A stretch of 64,000 nt of DNA from Mariniflexile sp. AS56 (GCF_030552475.1 NZ_JAUPED010000004.1:248001-312000); one strand, 5' to 3'; shown: positions 16,595 through 24,634, numbered from the stretch's first letter. The notes: generated by a model from the sequence alone, not told the origin. Translations and numbers: made by a program.

Positions 16595-17050
16595 TTAATC
16601 AATATCCTCAAGTCTCTTTACTGTGTTTAAAGCTGTTTTAACACTAACTAATTGACTATATACTAGATTGTTAATATCTGAATAGTTGCTAACCTTTGCC
16701 AGTTGTTTTTCATATTCATCTACACTTGCTTGCTCGCCTCGAATACATTCTTCTAAAATTGCTTCATCTGTATTAGAACTCAAGGTTGTTTTCACATCAA
16801 TCCAAGCTCTATGTGCCGTACCTAGAATGGTACCATCACTAACTGGAGTTGCATTTAGGCCGCGTATTAAGGCATCTAACTCATTTGCGAATTGACTTCT
16901 TTGTTGCGCTTTTGATTGCAACCAATTCTTTAAAAGAACATTATCAGATTTTTGCATAATTTGCTTATAACCTGCTTCAGCATCATAATTTTTCTGAAGT
17001 AATTCCTGTAAAACATCTACTGTTTCCTTATTTGCTTTTGAAATTTCCAT
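16595..17050 (-). CDS. PA2169 family four-helix-bundle protein
   Basis: 151 residues, ferritin-like four-helix bundle (DUF2383/PA2169). Markers are the opening NKETVDVLQELLQKNYDAEAGYKQ, the central SDGTILGTAHRAWIDVKTTL, and the helix EECIRGEQASVDEYEKQL. Members are soluble, often stress- or biofilm-associated, and have no proven reaction; Glu/His residues at the helix faces would allow metal binding, which I infer only from the fold. It sits inside the stress operon, 27 bp after the outer-membrane-like gene. Confidence 0.85.
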   Translation of the reverse strand: MEISKANKETVDVLQELLQKNYDAEAGYKQIMQKSDNVLLKNWLQSKAQQRSQFANELDALIRGLNATPVSDGTILGTAHRAWIDVKTTLSSNTDEAILEECIRGEQASVDEYEKQLAKVSNYSDINNLVYSQLVSVKTALNTVKRLEDID

Positions 17051-17077
17051 AATATTAAATTTTTAAGTTTATATCAT

Positions 17078-17563
17078 TTAAAACTGGTATCGAAGTCCCA
17101 AGGCAATATCAAAATCTAGATCATTATTATTGTAACGTTCATCACCAAAGGCCAACTCTGGTCTAAAGTCTAATGAAATAAGTAGTGGAATATCAAAATT
17201 ATATTCTATACCAATATCACCGGCTCCAAAAATAAAGGTGTCATTATAATCGTCTCCATTATTGAAGTTATATGATCCAACTCCACCACCAAGACCGGCG
17301 TACCAGTTAAAACCACCATCAATATTCCAAATCCATTGGTGTAATGCTGCTAGTTTAAAACCATCATAGTTTTTACCATCTCTCCAACCTAAATCTAACT
17401 CTAACCTATGGTCATTTCCTAAACGTGCTTGGTATGATATTTCAGTCCCAAAACCGTTACTATCACCTAATCTTAATCCTAAAGCATTTTTTGCTATTTC
17501 TTGGGCATTTAATGACACACTTGCCATTAACAATACGATTCCTGTAATTAAATATGTTTTCAT
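17078..17563 (-). CDS. small outer membrane beta-barrel protein
   Basis: 161 residues. A signal peptide covers residues 1-20 (ends VSLNAQ). The mature part alternates short amphipathic strands with Gly/Asp/Asn turns (LGLRLGDSNGFGTEISYQ, RLELDLGWRDG, WYAGLGGGVGSYNF, IGIEYNFDIP, LLISLDFRPELAF) and ends in an aromatic residue (ALGLRYQF), as outer membrane barrels do. About eight strands fit an OmpA/OmpX-sized barrel. The function is unknown; by context it belongs to the envelope stress operon. Confidence 0.75.
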   Translation of the reverse strand: MKTYLITGIVLLMASVSLNAQEIAKNALGLRLGDSNGFGTEISYQARLGNDHRLELDLGWRDGKNYDGFKLAALHQWIWNIDGGFNWYAGLGGGVGSYNFNNGDDYNDTFIFGAGDIGIEYNFDIPLLISLDFRPELAFGDERYNNNDLDFDIALGLRYQF

Positions 17564-17614
17564 TTTTTTATTTTATAAGTTACTTATTGACTATTATTTT
17601 TTATAGACTAATAA

Positions 17615-18277
17615 TTATTTTTTAGCATCGGCGTTTTCATCCGATTTGGCTCCCATTCTGTTAACAGTATACATAGGTGCAAATTTCAATTTTAAACCTG
17701 CAATCTTTCTATTATCAGAACTTGACAACCCTTCTTTCTCCACGGTGTTTTTTCTAGTATCAATTGCTTCGTAAAGTAATTTAATCTCATCCCAATCTTC
17801 ACGAGAATACGTGTCTTTATTGTTTTGAACTGTATCTACAAAATTCTGATAAACACCTAAAATATTATCTTTATTAATCCATGTGAAGGTCATGTCTCCA
17901 CCAGTATAATGGCTACCTAATAATGATTGATGCATCATCTTTTTAGAAGACTCTACTTCCATTCTTTCATGCTCTGCAATCACTTCCGCTTTAAATTTCT
18001 CATACTTTACTGTAGCCTCATCTATATCCTTCTGCAACTCAGAATGATCTTTAACTGCTACTACCGCATTATCTGTTTCCAGTTTCATTTTGTGATAATT
18101 TCTATCAATAGCTTCCCAGTTTGCAGCTGCTTCATTTCTAGCCTCTCTACTTACAGAATCTACATAAAATTCATAATTATCAACACTCTTTTCTGCCATA
18201 CCTTTTTGGCTATCATTACAAGCAACAAACATGGTTGATGCCGCAACTAGTACTAATGTTATTTTTAAAGTTTTCAT
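17615..18277 (-). CDS. lipoprotein with long coiled-coil helices, unknown function
   Basis: 220 residues. Lipobox FVAC (Cys20) ends a normal signal peptide. Residues 30-120 are Glu/Lys/Ala-rich and heptad-like (NWEAIDRNYHKMKLETDNAV, KDIDEATVKYEKFKAEVIAEHERME), predicting a long helical hairpin in the periplasm. The C-terminal part contains LGVYQNFVDTVQNNKDTYSREDWDEIKLLYE. No family was assigned with confidence. Its operon partners (YtxH, PA2169, small barrel) suggest an envelope role. Confidence 0.7.
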   Translation of the reverse strand: MKTLKITLVLVAASTMFVACNDSQKGMAEKSVDNYEFYVDSVSREARNEAAANWEAIDRNYHKMKLETDNAVVAVKDHSELQKDIDEATVKYEKFKAEVIAEHERMEVESSKKMMHQSLLGSHYTGGDMTFTWINKDNILGVYQNFVDTVQNNKDTYSREDWDEIKLLYEAIDTRKNTVEKEGLSSSDNRKIAGLKLKFAPMYTVNRMGAKSDENADAKK

Positions 18278-18300
18278 TTTTTTGTTTTTTAAATTAATAT

Positions 18301-18651
18301 TTACGCTTCACTATCTTTTTCTGTACCTACCTTCTTTGAAATAAAATTGGTTACGGCATACTGCAACGCATAGCCCAAAACCCGTTTCACTAAAGAACTT
18401 GATTTACCAACAATTATCTTTTTTGAAAAATAACCTCCAGAAATACTTAATATGGTTTCTAGTAGATTGGTTTTCACGTCTGGTGACTGTCTAAAATCTT
18501 TTACAGTTTGGTTAAATATATTTATCGGCCTAAAAGCTTCGGTAGTTTCATGAAACTGAAGTCTTAAATCTTCATACTCCATTCTTCTTCTTTTTTCAAG
18601 AAGTACCATGGCATCATTTAATAATTCTATTTGATTTTTAGGCTTCTTCAT
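18301..18651 (-). CDS. conserved small protein of the YtxH/holin-like cluster, unknown function
   Basis: 116 residues. The first 50 residues are charged and helical (ELLNDAMVLLEKRRRMEYEDLRLQFHETTEAF), followed by a moderately hydrophobic C-terminal half (ETILSISGGYFSKKIIVG, RVLGYALQYAVTNFIS) that could lie on or in the membrane. It overlaps the upstream holin-like gene by 14 bp, so translation is coupled. No family was recognised; the arrangement YtxH, holin-like, this gene is a plausible membrane-stress module. Confidence 0.65.
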   Translation of the reverse strand: MKKPKNQIELLNDAMVLLEKRRRMEYEDLRLQFHETTEAFRPINIFNQTVKDFRQSPDVKTNLLETILSISGGYFSKKIIVGKSSSLVKRVLGYALQYAVTNFISKKVGTEKDSEA

Positions 18652-19048
18652 GATGTGCTTTTTTAAATATGTCTGCTATATTAAAATCTGAATTTTTCGA
18701 TTTCAATAATTTGGATATTATTAAATTAGATACGGGCATTTTAATGAGTTTATCTTTTAACACATATAGCACTAAAGCCAATACTATATAAAACCCAGAC
18801 ACTATAAAAAACCCTAAATAATACGCGTTTAACAGGCTGCCAATTAAAAGACTTAACCCCACGTTAATAAACAGTGTAAACATCACAACGACAAGAACAA
18901 GTAGCACAATTGTTGTTAAAGACGACAATACATCAGCTGTTTTATCAACCGTATTGAGAGCCAATAACTCTGCACTTGTTTCGGTGTATTTTTTAGCCTT
19001 TTCATAAAGCAAGTCTACACTTTTTGTCATGTTTGTGCCGCTGTTCAT
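18638..19048 (-). CDS. phage-holin-like (Holin_X/PF07332-type) membrane protein
   Basis: 136 residues. Two transmembrane helices lie at about residues 42-70 (LTTIVLLVLVVVMFTLFINVGL) and 75-100 (LGFFIVSGFYIVLALVLYVL), after an amphipathic N-terminal helix. This is the arrangement of the 'phage holin family' proteins found chromosomally beside YtxH in many bacteria. No phage genes are near, so the name reflects the family and not a lysis function. The N-terminus has a second possible start at Met7. Confidence 0.7.
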   Translation of the reverse strand: MNSGTNMTKSVDLLYEKAKKYTETSAELLALNTVDKTADVLSSLTTIVLLVLVVVMFTLFINVGLSLLIGSLLNAYYLGFFIVSGFYIVLALVLYVLKDKLIKMPVSNLIISKLLKSKNSDFNIADIFKKAHHEEA

Positions 19049-19051
19049 TTT

Positions 19052-19312
19052 TTAAAGTTTTGAGTTCACTGTTTCTTTAACTTCTTTTTTTCCTTTTTCT
19101 AGAATTTCTTCCCCATTCTTAATAGCCGAATCGTATTTTTTTGATACGGTATCTAAAAAATTATCGAATTCTTCTTTTAAGCTTTCTTTAGCTTCAACCG
19201 ATTTATCTTTAATTTTTTTTCTTGTTTTTGATCCTTTATCTGGTGCAAAAAGCACTCCTAAAATGGCTCCTGTAGCAACACCTGCTAATACGCCTAATAT
19301 ATTTGATTTCAT
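19052..19312 (-). CDS. YtxH domain-containing protein
   Basis: 86 residues. The glycine-rich transmembrane segment NILGVLAGVATGAILGVLFAPDKGSKTRKKI is the YtxH signature (PF12732), followed by an amphipathic Lys/Glu helix (SVEAKESLKEEFDNFLDTVSKKYDSAIKNG). Members are general-stress proteins in Bacillus and are widespread in Bacteroidota; a biochemical role is unknown. It sits in the nine-gene stress operon between the lmo0937-type gene and the holin-like gene. A small hairpin CCACC-tacc-aaatGGTGG lies just upstream (19344-19359). Confidence 0.85.
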   Translation of the reverse strand: MKSNILGVLAGVATGAILGVLFAPDKGSKTRKKIKDKSVEAKESLKEEFDNFLDTVSKKYDSAIKNGEEILEKGKKEVKETVNSKL

Positions 19313-19390
19313 AATTTTGATTTTTTTTTAATTTTTTAATTTGCCACCTACCAAATGGTGGTGTTTTGTTATTTTTAGGTTGTGTAAAAA

Positions 19391-19543
19391 CTATACGCCT
19401 CTACCACCTATTAGCCTAAGTAATATGGCTATTACAGCTATTACCAATAAAATATGGATTAAACCTCCTGCACTGTAAACAAAGAACCCTAAAGCCCAAC
19501 CTATTACAAGCACTACCGCAATTAGATATAATAAACTTCTCAT
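19391..19543 (-). CDS. lmo0937 family small membrane protein
   Basis: 50 residues, found by reading the minus strand: ATG at 19543-19541, TAG at 19393-19391. It is two hydrophobic helices (LLYLIAVVLVIGWALGFFVY and LIHILLVIAVIAILLRLIGG) separated by SAGG, matching the lmo0937-family pattern seen next to YtxH and CsbD genes in Bacteroidota. No reaction is known. It starts 11 bp after the stop of the upstream lipoprotein gene (19555), which supports co-transcription. Confidence 0.8.
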   Translation of the reverse strand: MRSLLYLIAVVLVIGWALGFFVYSAGGLIHILLVIAVIAILLRLIGGRGV

Positions 19544-19554
19544 GATTTTGATTT

Positions 19555-20151
19555 TTAATTGTTAATAATTCCTTTTAATTCTTGTTGTATTTGATCTAAA
19601 TTATAATTTAACTTGTTTAATATTTTTACCGTAACCACCTTAAAATCAATATCATTTGTTATGGATGACAAATATTTTAAATGCATTATTTCATTTTCTA
19701 ATAATTTCTCCATTCTAGCTAAATACATATTAGAAGAATCCTGTTTGTTTGCCACTGTTACCTTTTCAGAATTACGCTCTTCAAAACGACTAGGCCCTGG
19801 CAGAAGTATTAATTTTTTCTCAGCTAAACTGTGTAAATAGCCCCTTATTATCAATACGTCTTTTTCAAGTCTGTTAGCAATGACATACATACTATCAAAC
19901 TTGGTTGTTTCTACATACAACGCATTCAACTGCAATACACTATCATTCAATATGTCAATATCTGATAATACGGCTGCTTCTTCAATATTAGTTTTAATAC
20001 TTTCTTGAGATTTTATATTCTTCTCATTCAAATATGAGTTATTATCAGCTCTTTCCAAATCACAAGAAATAACACCTATGCTTACAGCTATAATTAGTAA
20101 GCTCGCTATGCATATTTTTATACTTCTATTAATTATCACCTTGTCTATCAT
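19555..20151 (-). CDS. lipoprotein, first gene of the stress operon
   Basis: 198 residues. A hydrophobic segment at about 13-28 ends in lipobox VISC (Cys30), so a lipoprotein is likely. Residues 60-190 are predicted helical (SDIDILNDSVLQLNALYVET, MYLARMEKLLENEIMHLKYL), with the C-terminus KLNYNLDQIQQELKGIINN, which suggests a periplasmic helical bundle. No named family was recognised. The gene is preceded by the composite motif at 20163-20221 and leads nine minus-strand genes with gaps mostly under 80 bp. Confidence 0.65.
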   Translation of the reverse strand: MIDKVIINRSIKICIASLLIIAVSIGVISCDLERADNNSYLNEKNIKSQESIKTNIEEAAVLSDIDILNDSVLQLNALYVETTKFDSMYVIANRLEKDVLIIRGYLHSLAEKKLILLPGPSRFEERNSEKVTVANKQDSSNMYLARMEKLLENEIMHLKYLSSITNDIDFKVVTVKILNKLNYNLDQIQQELKGIINN

Positions 20152-20162
20152 TTTCTATAATA

Positions 20163-20221
20163 CAAAGATGCAACCCCTTTACAGGTTTTGTGTTACAGCA
20201 TTTTTAATGATTGTTATAGAA
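20163..20221 (-). promoter_or_regulatory. composite stress promoter, copy 1 (TTCTATAA-N16-TGTAAC-N21-CATCTTTG)
   Basis: Minus strand: TTCTATAA at 20221-20214, TGTAAC at 20197-20192, then 21 nt, then CATCTTTG at 20170-20163, one base off the -7 consensus TAnnTTTG. The start codon is 12 bp downstream. The spacing is identical to the copies at 24941-24999 and 25422-25480. Confidence 0.7.
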
Positions 20222-20260
20222 TTTCAACACTCACTGAATTCTGGCTGAATTAATGCATAA

Positions 20261-20297
20261 AAAAAACCTTAAAACATACAGTTTTAAGGTTTTTAAA
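20261..20297 (-). terminator. terminator of the kinase/regulator operon
   Basis: Stem AAAAACCTTAAAAC/GTTTTAAGGTTTTT (about 20262-20295) with loop ATACA. Reading on the minus strand it follows the kinase stop at 20322 and ends in T-rich DNA. Confidence 0.8.
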
Positions 20298-20321
20298 AAT
20301 TGAATAGGATTTGTATTTTAT

Positions 20322-22106
20322 TTATACTGGAAGGTAAATTACAACAGTAGCACCAACTTGTAGCTCGCCTTCGGCAACAATAAAGCCTTGATGATTCTCT
20401 ACAATTTTTTTACAAATTGAAAGTCCAACTCCAGTTCCTGAGTAGTCTTGTTTATTATGAAGTCTATTAAATAATTCAAATATTTGCGAAGCATATTGCT
20501 GATCGAAACCAATACCGTTATCTGAAATGGTAATTTTATGATAATTTAATTGCTGACCTTTTACCAAAACGTCGTCTTCTATTGAATTAATTATCGAATA
20601 CGTTATTTTAATTATAGGACGCACATCTTTTTTACTATACTTCAACGAATTACTCAACAAATTTAAAAAGAGTTGACGCATCTGAAAAGGTATTACGAAC
20701 ACGGAAGGCAAGACGTCACTAAAAATGGTAGCTTCTTTATCTGTTATCGTTTCTGCCACATCTTGTTTAGCGTTTTCTAGCAACTCATTCAAATCAGTTA
20801 AAACGAATTCTTTATCCGGTTTGTTTGTTCTTGAAAACTGAAGTAAATCGTCTATTAACAAGCGCATTCTAGTAGCCGCCGCATTTATACGATCCAAATA
20901 TTGAATTCCAGAACTCGAAAATTTATCAGACTCTTTTTCTTCTAATCTCGATATAAACGTTTGAATTTTACGAAGAGGCTCTTGTAAGTCGTGACTGGCC
21001 ACATAATTAAATTCTGAAAGTTCCTCGTTATTTCTTTCAAGTTCTAAATTACGTTCTTCAAGCTCCAAATAATTTTCAATTTCATCTGAGATATCCGTAA
21101 TATTCCCAATAACCCGTCTTTCTCCCTCATCACTTACTAAAAGCTTACCATAGCCTTTAATATGCCTTATAGTGCCATCTTTTTGGATAATCCTGTAATA
21201 AGTAAAAGGTAAATGCTTCTCCTCCATCATTTTTTCGACATCGGCTGCAAGTTTATCTTTATCATCTGGATGTACAAAACTCATAAACGTTTCTAGAGTC
21301 GCTTGAAAGGCTCCTGGTTTTTCACCTAAAACCCGATATAAATTATCTGAAAACGTAAATGAATTTGTATCGACATGCCACACCCAATTACCATGTTTAC
21401 CTATATTTTCTAACTGAATAGTTGCTTCATGAAAAATGGACAATTGATTATTAAATAACTTGATGTTTTTAAAATCATTACTTATTCTATTGTATGATAT
21501 TATAATAAGCACCAATGTAAACAACAACAGCAAATACAAGAATAATGGTGTAAACTGTAAATTACTTTCATACTGTTTGTGATGCTTTTCAAGTTGTTGA
21601 TTTTCAAGCGAAATCATCTCATCGATTTTTTGCCTAATAGAATCCATTATTATTTTTTCTTCAAAAAAATTGGATTTAAATTCTTCTGTTAAAGTTTCTT
21701 TGTTTTCAACGAATGCATTAGTTTGAGTAAAGTTTTTAAAAAGATTATCAATGTATTTGCTTAATGTTTTTAAATTTTCGTTCTGATCTTCACTATGGCT
21801 TGCTATTTCTTTTAACTCTGCAAAAGATTCATTTACTTTTTCTCTAGCACTTAAATAAGGCTCTAAATGGGTTGTATCTCTTGTTAAAATATAATTTCTA
21901 TGACCATTTTCCGCATCTTTTAAATAAGATATAACCTGCTCTAACTCTACATTAACTTTATAGGTACTAACCACCAACTTAGTAGAGTTTGATAAATTAG
22001 AAATATGCTTATAGGTAAAGCCTCCTATAACAAGAATTAGAAAAACACTAACCAAGAAAACTATTCTTAAAAATAAGGCCGATTTTGAGAATACTTGCTT
22101 CGTCAT
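20322..22106 (-). CDS. CHASE3-PAS sensor histidine kinase
   Basis: 594 residues. TM1 lies at about 12-31, a periplasmic CHASE3-type helical sensor at about 35-180 (KDAENGHRNYILTRDTTHLEPYL is the family signature), TM2 at about 185-207, PAS at about 235-340 (GNWVWHVDTNSFTFSDNLYRVLG), HisKA with the phospho-accepting His in YVASHDLQEPLRK (about residue 372), and HATPase_c with N box LLSNSLKYS, G1 DNGIGFD and G2 GTGVGLSICK. It senses an unknown envelope signal. The start overlaps the stop of the response regulator by 1 bp (TAATG), so the pair is coupled; the regulator has no output domain, so signalling probably ends in a protein interaction or in the AraC-type gene upstream. Confidence 0.92.
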   Translation of the reverse strand: MTKQVFSKSALFLRIVFLVSVFLILVIGGFTYKHISNLSNSTKLVVSTYKVNVELEQVISYLKDAENGHRNYILTRDTTHLEPYLSAREKVNESFAELKEIASHSEDQNENLKTLSKYIDNLFKNFTQTNAFVENKETLTEEFKSNFFEEKIIMDSIRQKIDEMISLENQQLEKHHKQYESNLQFTPLFLYLLLLFTLVLIIISYNRISNDFKNIKLFNNQLSIFHEATIQLENIGKHGNWVWHVDTNSFTFSDNLYRVLGEKPGAFQATLETFMSFVHPDDKDKLAADVEKMMEEKHLPFTYYRIIQKDGTIRHIKGYGKLLVSDEGERRVIGNITDISDEIENYLELEERNLELERNNEELSEFNYVASHDLQEPLRKIQTFISRLEEKESDKFSSSGIQYLDRINAAATRMRLLIDDLLQFSRTNKPDKEFVLTDLNELLENAKQDVAETITDKEATIFSDVLPSVFVIPFQMRQLFLNLLSNSLKYSKKDVRPIIKITYSIINSIEDDVLVKGQQLNYHKITISDNGIGFDQQYASQIFELFNRLHNKQDYSGTGVGLSICKKIVENHQGFIVAEGELQVGATVVIYLPV

Positions 22107-22552
22107 TATAACCTCATTAAAAAATTATCTTTATTTAAACCATTGGTATGATACTGCCAGTTCATAGACACCACTTCCGATAGCACTTTCTTTAATTGCT
22201 TGAAACTACTTGGTTTTTTAATGTAAATATTGGCTCCTAACACAAAGGTTTCCTCTATATCTTCCTCTGATGCCGATGTGGAATAAATTGCAATGGCAAT
22301 ATCTGCCATTTTACTATTCGACTTTATTTCATTTAAACATTCTATACCATTTTTTTTAGGCATATTTAAATCTAAAAAAAGTACTTGTGGCAAGATTGCT
22401 TCTTCACATAATAAATAGTCCATAAGTTCTACCCCATCATTAAAGGTATTTACTTTAGTACTCATATTTAACTCATCAAAAGCATCTGTAAAAAACAGTC
22501 TATCATCTTCATCATCATCAGCTAAAATAATATGTATATAATCGTTTGGCAT
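22106..22552 (-). CDS. single-domain response regulator (Rcp1-like)
   Basis: 148 residues, a receiver domain only. Acidic pocket ADDDEDD (residues 11-17), phospho-acceptor Asp in VLFLDLNMPKKNG (about residue 61), switch Ser/Thr in IYSTSAS, and Lys in YIKKPSS. This is the stand-alone receiver type that partners CHASE3 or phytochrome kinases. Without a DNA-binding domain it cannot act on promoters itself. It is followed by the kinase with a 1-bp overlap and preceded 26 bp upstream by the AraC-type gene. Confidence 0.92.
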   Translation of the reverse strand: MPNDYIHIILADDDEDDRLFFTDAFDELNMSTKVNTFNDGVELMDYLLCEEAILPQVLFLDLNMPKKNGIECLNEIKSNSKMADIAIAIYSTSASEEDIEETFVLGANIYIKKPSSFKQLKKVLSEVVSMNWQYHTNGLNKDNFLMRL

Positions 22553-22578
22553 ATATTCTTTTATAAATACTGGTTAGT

Positions 22579-23136
22579 TTATTGTTGCGCCATATTTCTT
22601 CGCTTCGTAATAATACGTTGAAAAGCAGAAGGCGTTATGCCTGTGCTATTTTTAAATTGTGTGCTTAAATGAGCCACACTAGAATAGTTAAGTTTGAAAG
22701 CTATTTCGGTTAAGCTTAAATCTGTAGATAACAATAATTGTTTGGTATATTCTATTTTTTGAATAATAATGAAATTTTCAATAGACGTATAAGTTACTTC
22801 AGAAAATAAGTTGGAAAGATATCCGTAGCTATGACCTAATTTTTCTGATAAATATACCGAACTTTTAACGTTGATAGTAGAATCTTCATTAAAAACCATA
22901 TCAATAATGGCATCTTTAATTTTTTGAATCAATATACTTTTTTGATTTTCAACTATTTCGATACCATATTCGTCTAACGAACTGGTTAATAATTGATACG
23001 TTTCTGTGGGTACTTTTTCTAGTAACTCAACTTCTCCAAAAGCGAGAATTTTGTATTTTATATTGAGTTCACTAAGTCTTGTTTCCAAAACTTTTTTACA
23101 GATAGCATTAAAATCAAACTTTATAAATAATTTCAT
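22579..23136 (-). CDS. AraC-type transcriptional regulator
   Basis: 185 residues. The N-terminal 75 residues form a small alpha/beta domain (MKLFIKFDFNAICKKVLETRL...YGIEIVENQKSILIQKIK) that differs from the AraC sugar-binding cupin. The C-terminal part (about 80-180) holds the two helix-turn-helix motifs: GHSYGYLSNLFSEVTYTSIENF, then SLTEIAFKLNYSSVAHLSTQFKNSTGITPSAF, the standard second HTH. It is first in an operon with the receiver and CHASE3 kinase. Because AraC-type proteins bind direct repeats about 21 bp apart near -35, it is the best local candidate for binding the composite motif; this is inferred. Confidence 0.88.
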   Translation of the reverse strand: MKLFIKFDFNAICKKVLETRLSELNIKYKILAFGEVELLEKVPTETYQLLTSSLDEYGIEIVENQKSILIQKIKDAIIDMVFNEDSTINVKSSVYLSEKLGHSYGYLSNLFSEVTYTSIENFIIIQKIEYTKQLLLSTDLSLTEIAFKLNYSSVAHLSTQFKNSTGITPSAFQRIITKRRNMAQQ

Positions 23137-23220
23137 ATAGCTTTTAAAATTACTGTAAAGTTAAGAAAGATTTTTTTTTAACCTTAATTTATTATGCTAT
23201 ACTTATAGTTTAAAAGTTAT

Positions 23221-24333
23221 TTATTTAGACTTTCTAATGGCTTTCCATATTTTTAAGCGCACCCGAGCTTTACTTTGTAAATGTTTATCTACAGGTTCTC
23301 CTATTAGAAATCCATAAGCTTCACAACCTGGTGTGTTATCAAATAGTATTTTTAAAGTTGCTGTAATTGGTAAGGCTAAAACCATTCCTGTTATACCCCA
23401 TAACATTGAAAACAAAACCAATGATGATATGGCTACAAAAGCATTTACGCTTACTTTGGATCCTGTAATTTTAGGGGTTATAAAATTCCCTTCTAAAAAC
23501 TGTATAAATCCAAAAATGGCAATCACACCAAAGGCATACCATGCAGAATCTTTGGTTGCTAAAGCAAGAATAGCAGGTAATAACGAGCCTATTATAACCC
23601 CAATATAAGGGATTAGTAATAAAAGTGCTGCTAAAAACCCAAAGAAGAATGGGTTACCAATACCTAAAAGTAATAAGCCCAAACTATTTAAACAGCCCAC
23701 AATAAGTATCACCTTAATTAAACCTAATAAATAATTTTGCTGGATAGCGTATATTTTTTTCAAAACACTATTTATAAACGATTTTGATTTTGATTTAAAT
23801 ACTTTATAAACAAATGTTCTAAAAAATGCTCGGTAATAGAGAAAGAAAAAAATATAAATCGGTATTAAAACCAAATCGCTTAGAAGACTACTTGATTCGG
23901 TTAAAACAATCCCAATCTTGTCTAAATTATCTTTAATAATATTTTCAGCTTTGAATTCACCTTTTGAAAAAAGCCGATTGTTTCCTATATTGAAGGTTTG
24001 CTCTAAACCGTTAACCGATTTATGAAATAATTCACCTAATTTTTGAGAATACACTTCACTATTATCCATAAAGTACATTAACCTACTACTTATTAAGAAA
24101 AAAAGTAATGCCGTTAAAACAAATAAGGTTATTAAAGATGTAAGTGTTGCAAACAACCTACTACAATGCCATTTTTTCTCAACCAAACGTTGTATAGGGA
24201 ATATCATAACGCTTAGTATGATGGCGAAAATTATAGGTACTATAAAAGGTTTTAATACATACAAAATAAAAACCACAGCAATAAGCGACACTAAACTTAG
24301 GGCGCTGTGATTGATGTGGTTTTTAGAATTCAT
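23221..24333 (-). CDS. AI-2E family transporter (TqsA/YdiK-type permease)
   Basis: 370 residues with about eight membrane segments: a pair near 12-50, one near 55-75, one near 148-170, and a C-terminal block rich in Gly/Leu (LLLLGIGNPFFFGFLAALLLLIPYIGVIIGSLLPAILAL). The motif PYIGVIIGSLLPA and the ending GITGMVLALPITATLKILF are diagnostic of the AI-2E permease family. Members are homotrimeric; various ones export AI-2 or act as Na+/H+ antiporters, so the substrate here is open. It lies between the AraC-type operon and the CsbD operon, on the same strand, and follows the CsbD terminator. Confidence 0.88.
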   Translation of the reverse strand: MNSKNHINHSALSLVSLIAVVFILYVLKPFIVPIIFAIILSVMIFPIQRLVEKKWHCSRLFATLTSLITLFVLTALLFFLISSRLMYFMDNSEVYSQKLGELFHKSVNGLEQTFNIGNNRLFSKGEFKAENIIKDNLDKIGIVLTESSSLLSDLVLIPIYIFFFLYYRAFFRTFVYKVFKSKSKSFINSVLKKIYAIQQNYLLGLIKVILIVGCLNSLGLLLLGIGNPFFFGFLAALLLLIPYIGVIIGSLLPAILALATKDSAWYAFGVIAIFGFIQFLEGNFITPKITGSKVSVNAFVAISSLVLFSMLWGITGMVLALPITATLKILFDNTPGCEAYGFLIGEPVDKHLQSKARVRLKIWKAIRKSK

Positions 24334-24349
24334 ATAATTAAGTTTAAAT

Positions 24350-24432
24350 AAAAAAAAAACTGTCTAGGTGTTACAAATCTCGATTTTTACTAACCAACCA
24401 AACAACCTGAGCGTGCAACAATTCTAGACAGT
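24350..24432 (-). terminator. long-loop hairpin terminator (or small RNA) after the CsbD gene
   Basis: On the minus strand ACTGTCTAG (24432-24424) pairs with CTAGACAGT (24367-24359) and is followed at once by T10 (24359-24350). The 56-nt loop is unusually large for a simple terminator; weak extra pairing continues inward. It starts 17 bp after the CsbD stop. Confidence 0.65.
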
Positions 24433-24448
24433 ATTGACTATTTACTTG

Positions 24449-24634
24449 CTATAAATTAGAAATGATTTTGTGTACTTGTTCTTTCGTTTTTCCGAGTTTT
24501 TCTTGTAGCCTAACTACTAACTCGCCTTGTTTTCCTTCAGCTAAAAGCAAATCATCCTCTGTTAACTCAGCATAATTTTGTTTTAACTTATCTTTTATTT
24601 CGATCCAGTTGACTTTAATTTCCGTAGCGTTCAT
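24449..24634 (-). CDS. CsbD family stress protein
   Basis: 61 residues. The CsbD signature is clear: NWIEIKDKLKQNYAELTEDDLLLAEGKQGELVVRLQEKLGKTKEQV. CsbD proteins are small, helical, soluble and induced by general stress (sigma-B in Bacillus); no enzymatic role is known. It is the second gene after the two-helix membrane protein (54 bp gap) under the composite motif at 24941-24999, and is followed by a strong terminator. Confidence 0.92.
   Translation of the reverse strand: MNATEIKVNWIEIKDKLKQNYAELTEDDLLLAEGKQGELVVRLQEKLGKTKEQVHKIISNL

Noticed and set aside
18638-19048. Holin-like protein as a prophage marker
   Set aside because: No phage genes nearby; the family is chromosomal and accompanies YtxH in many bacteria.
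20154-20161. TTCTATAA on the plus strand at the start of the stress operon
   Set aside because: No TGTAAC follows at 16 nt and no plus-strand gene is downstream.
24370-24399. GTTACA before the AI-2E gene as a fourth composite motif
   Set aside because: No TTATAGAA at the 16-nt spacing, and it is inside the CsbD terminator loop.
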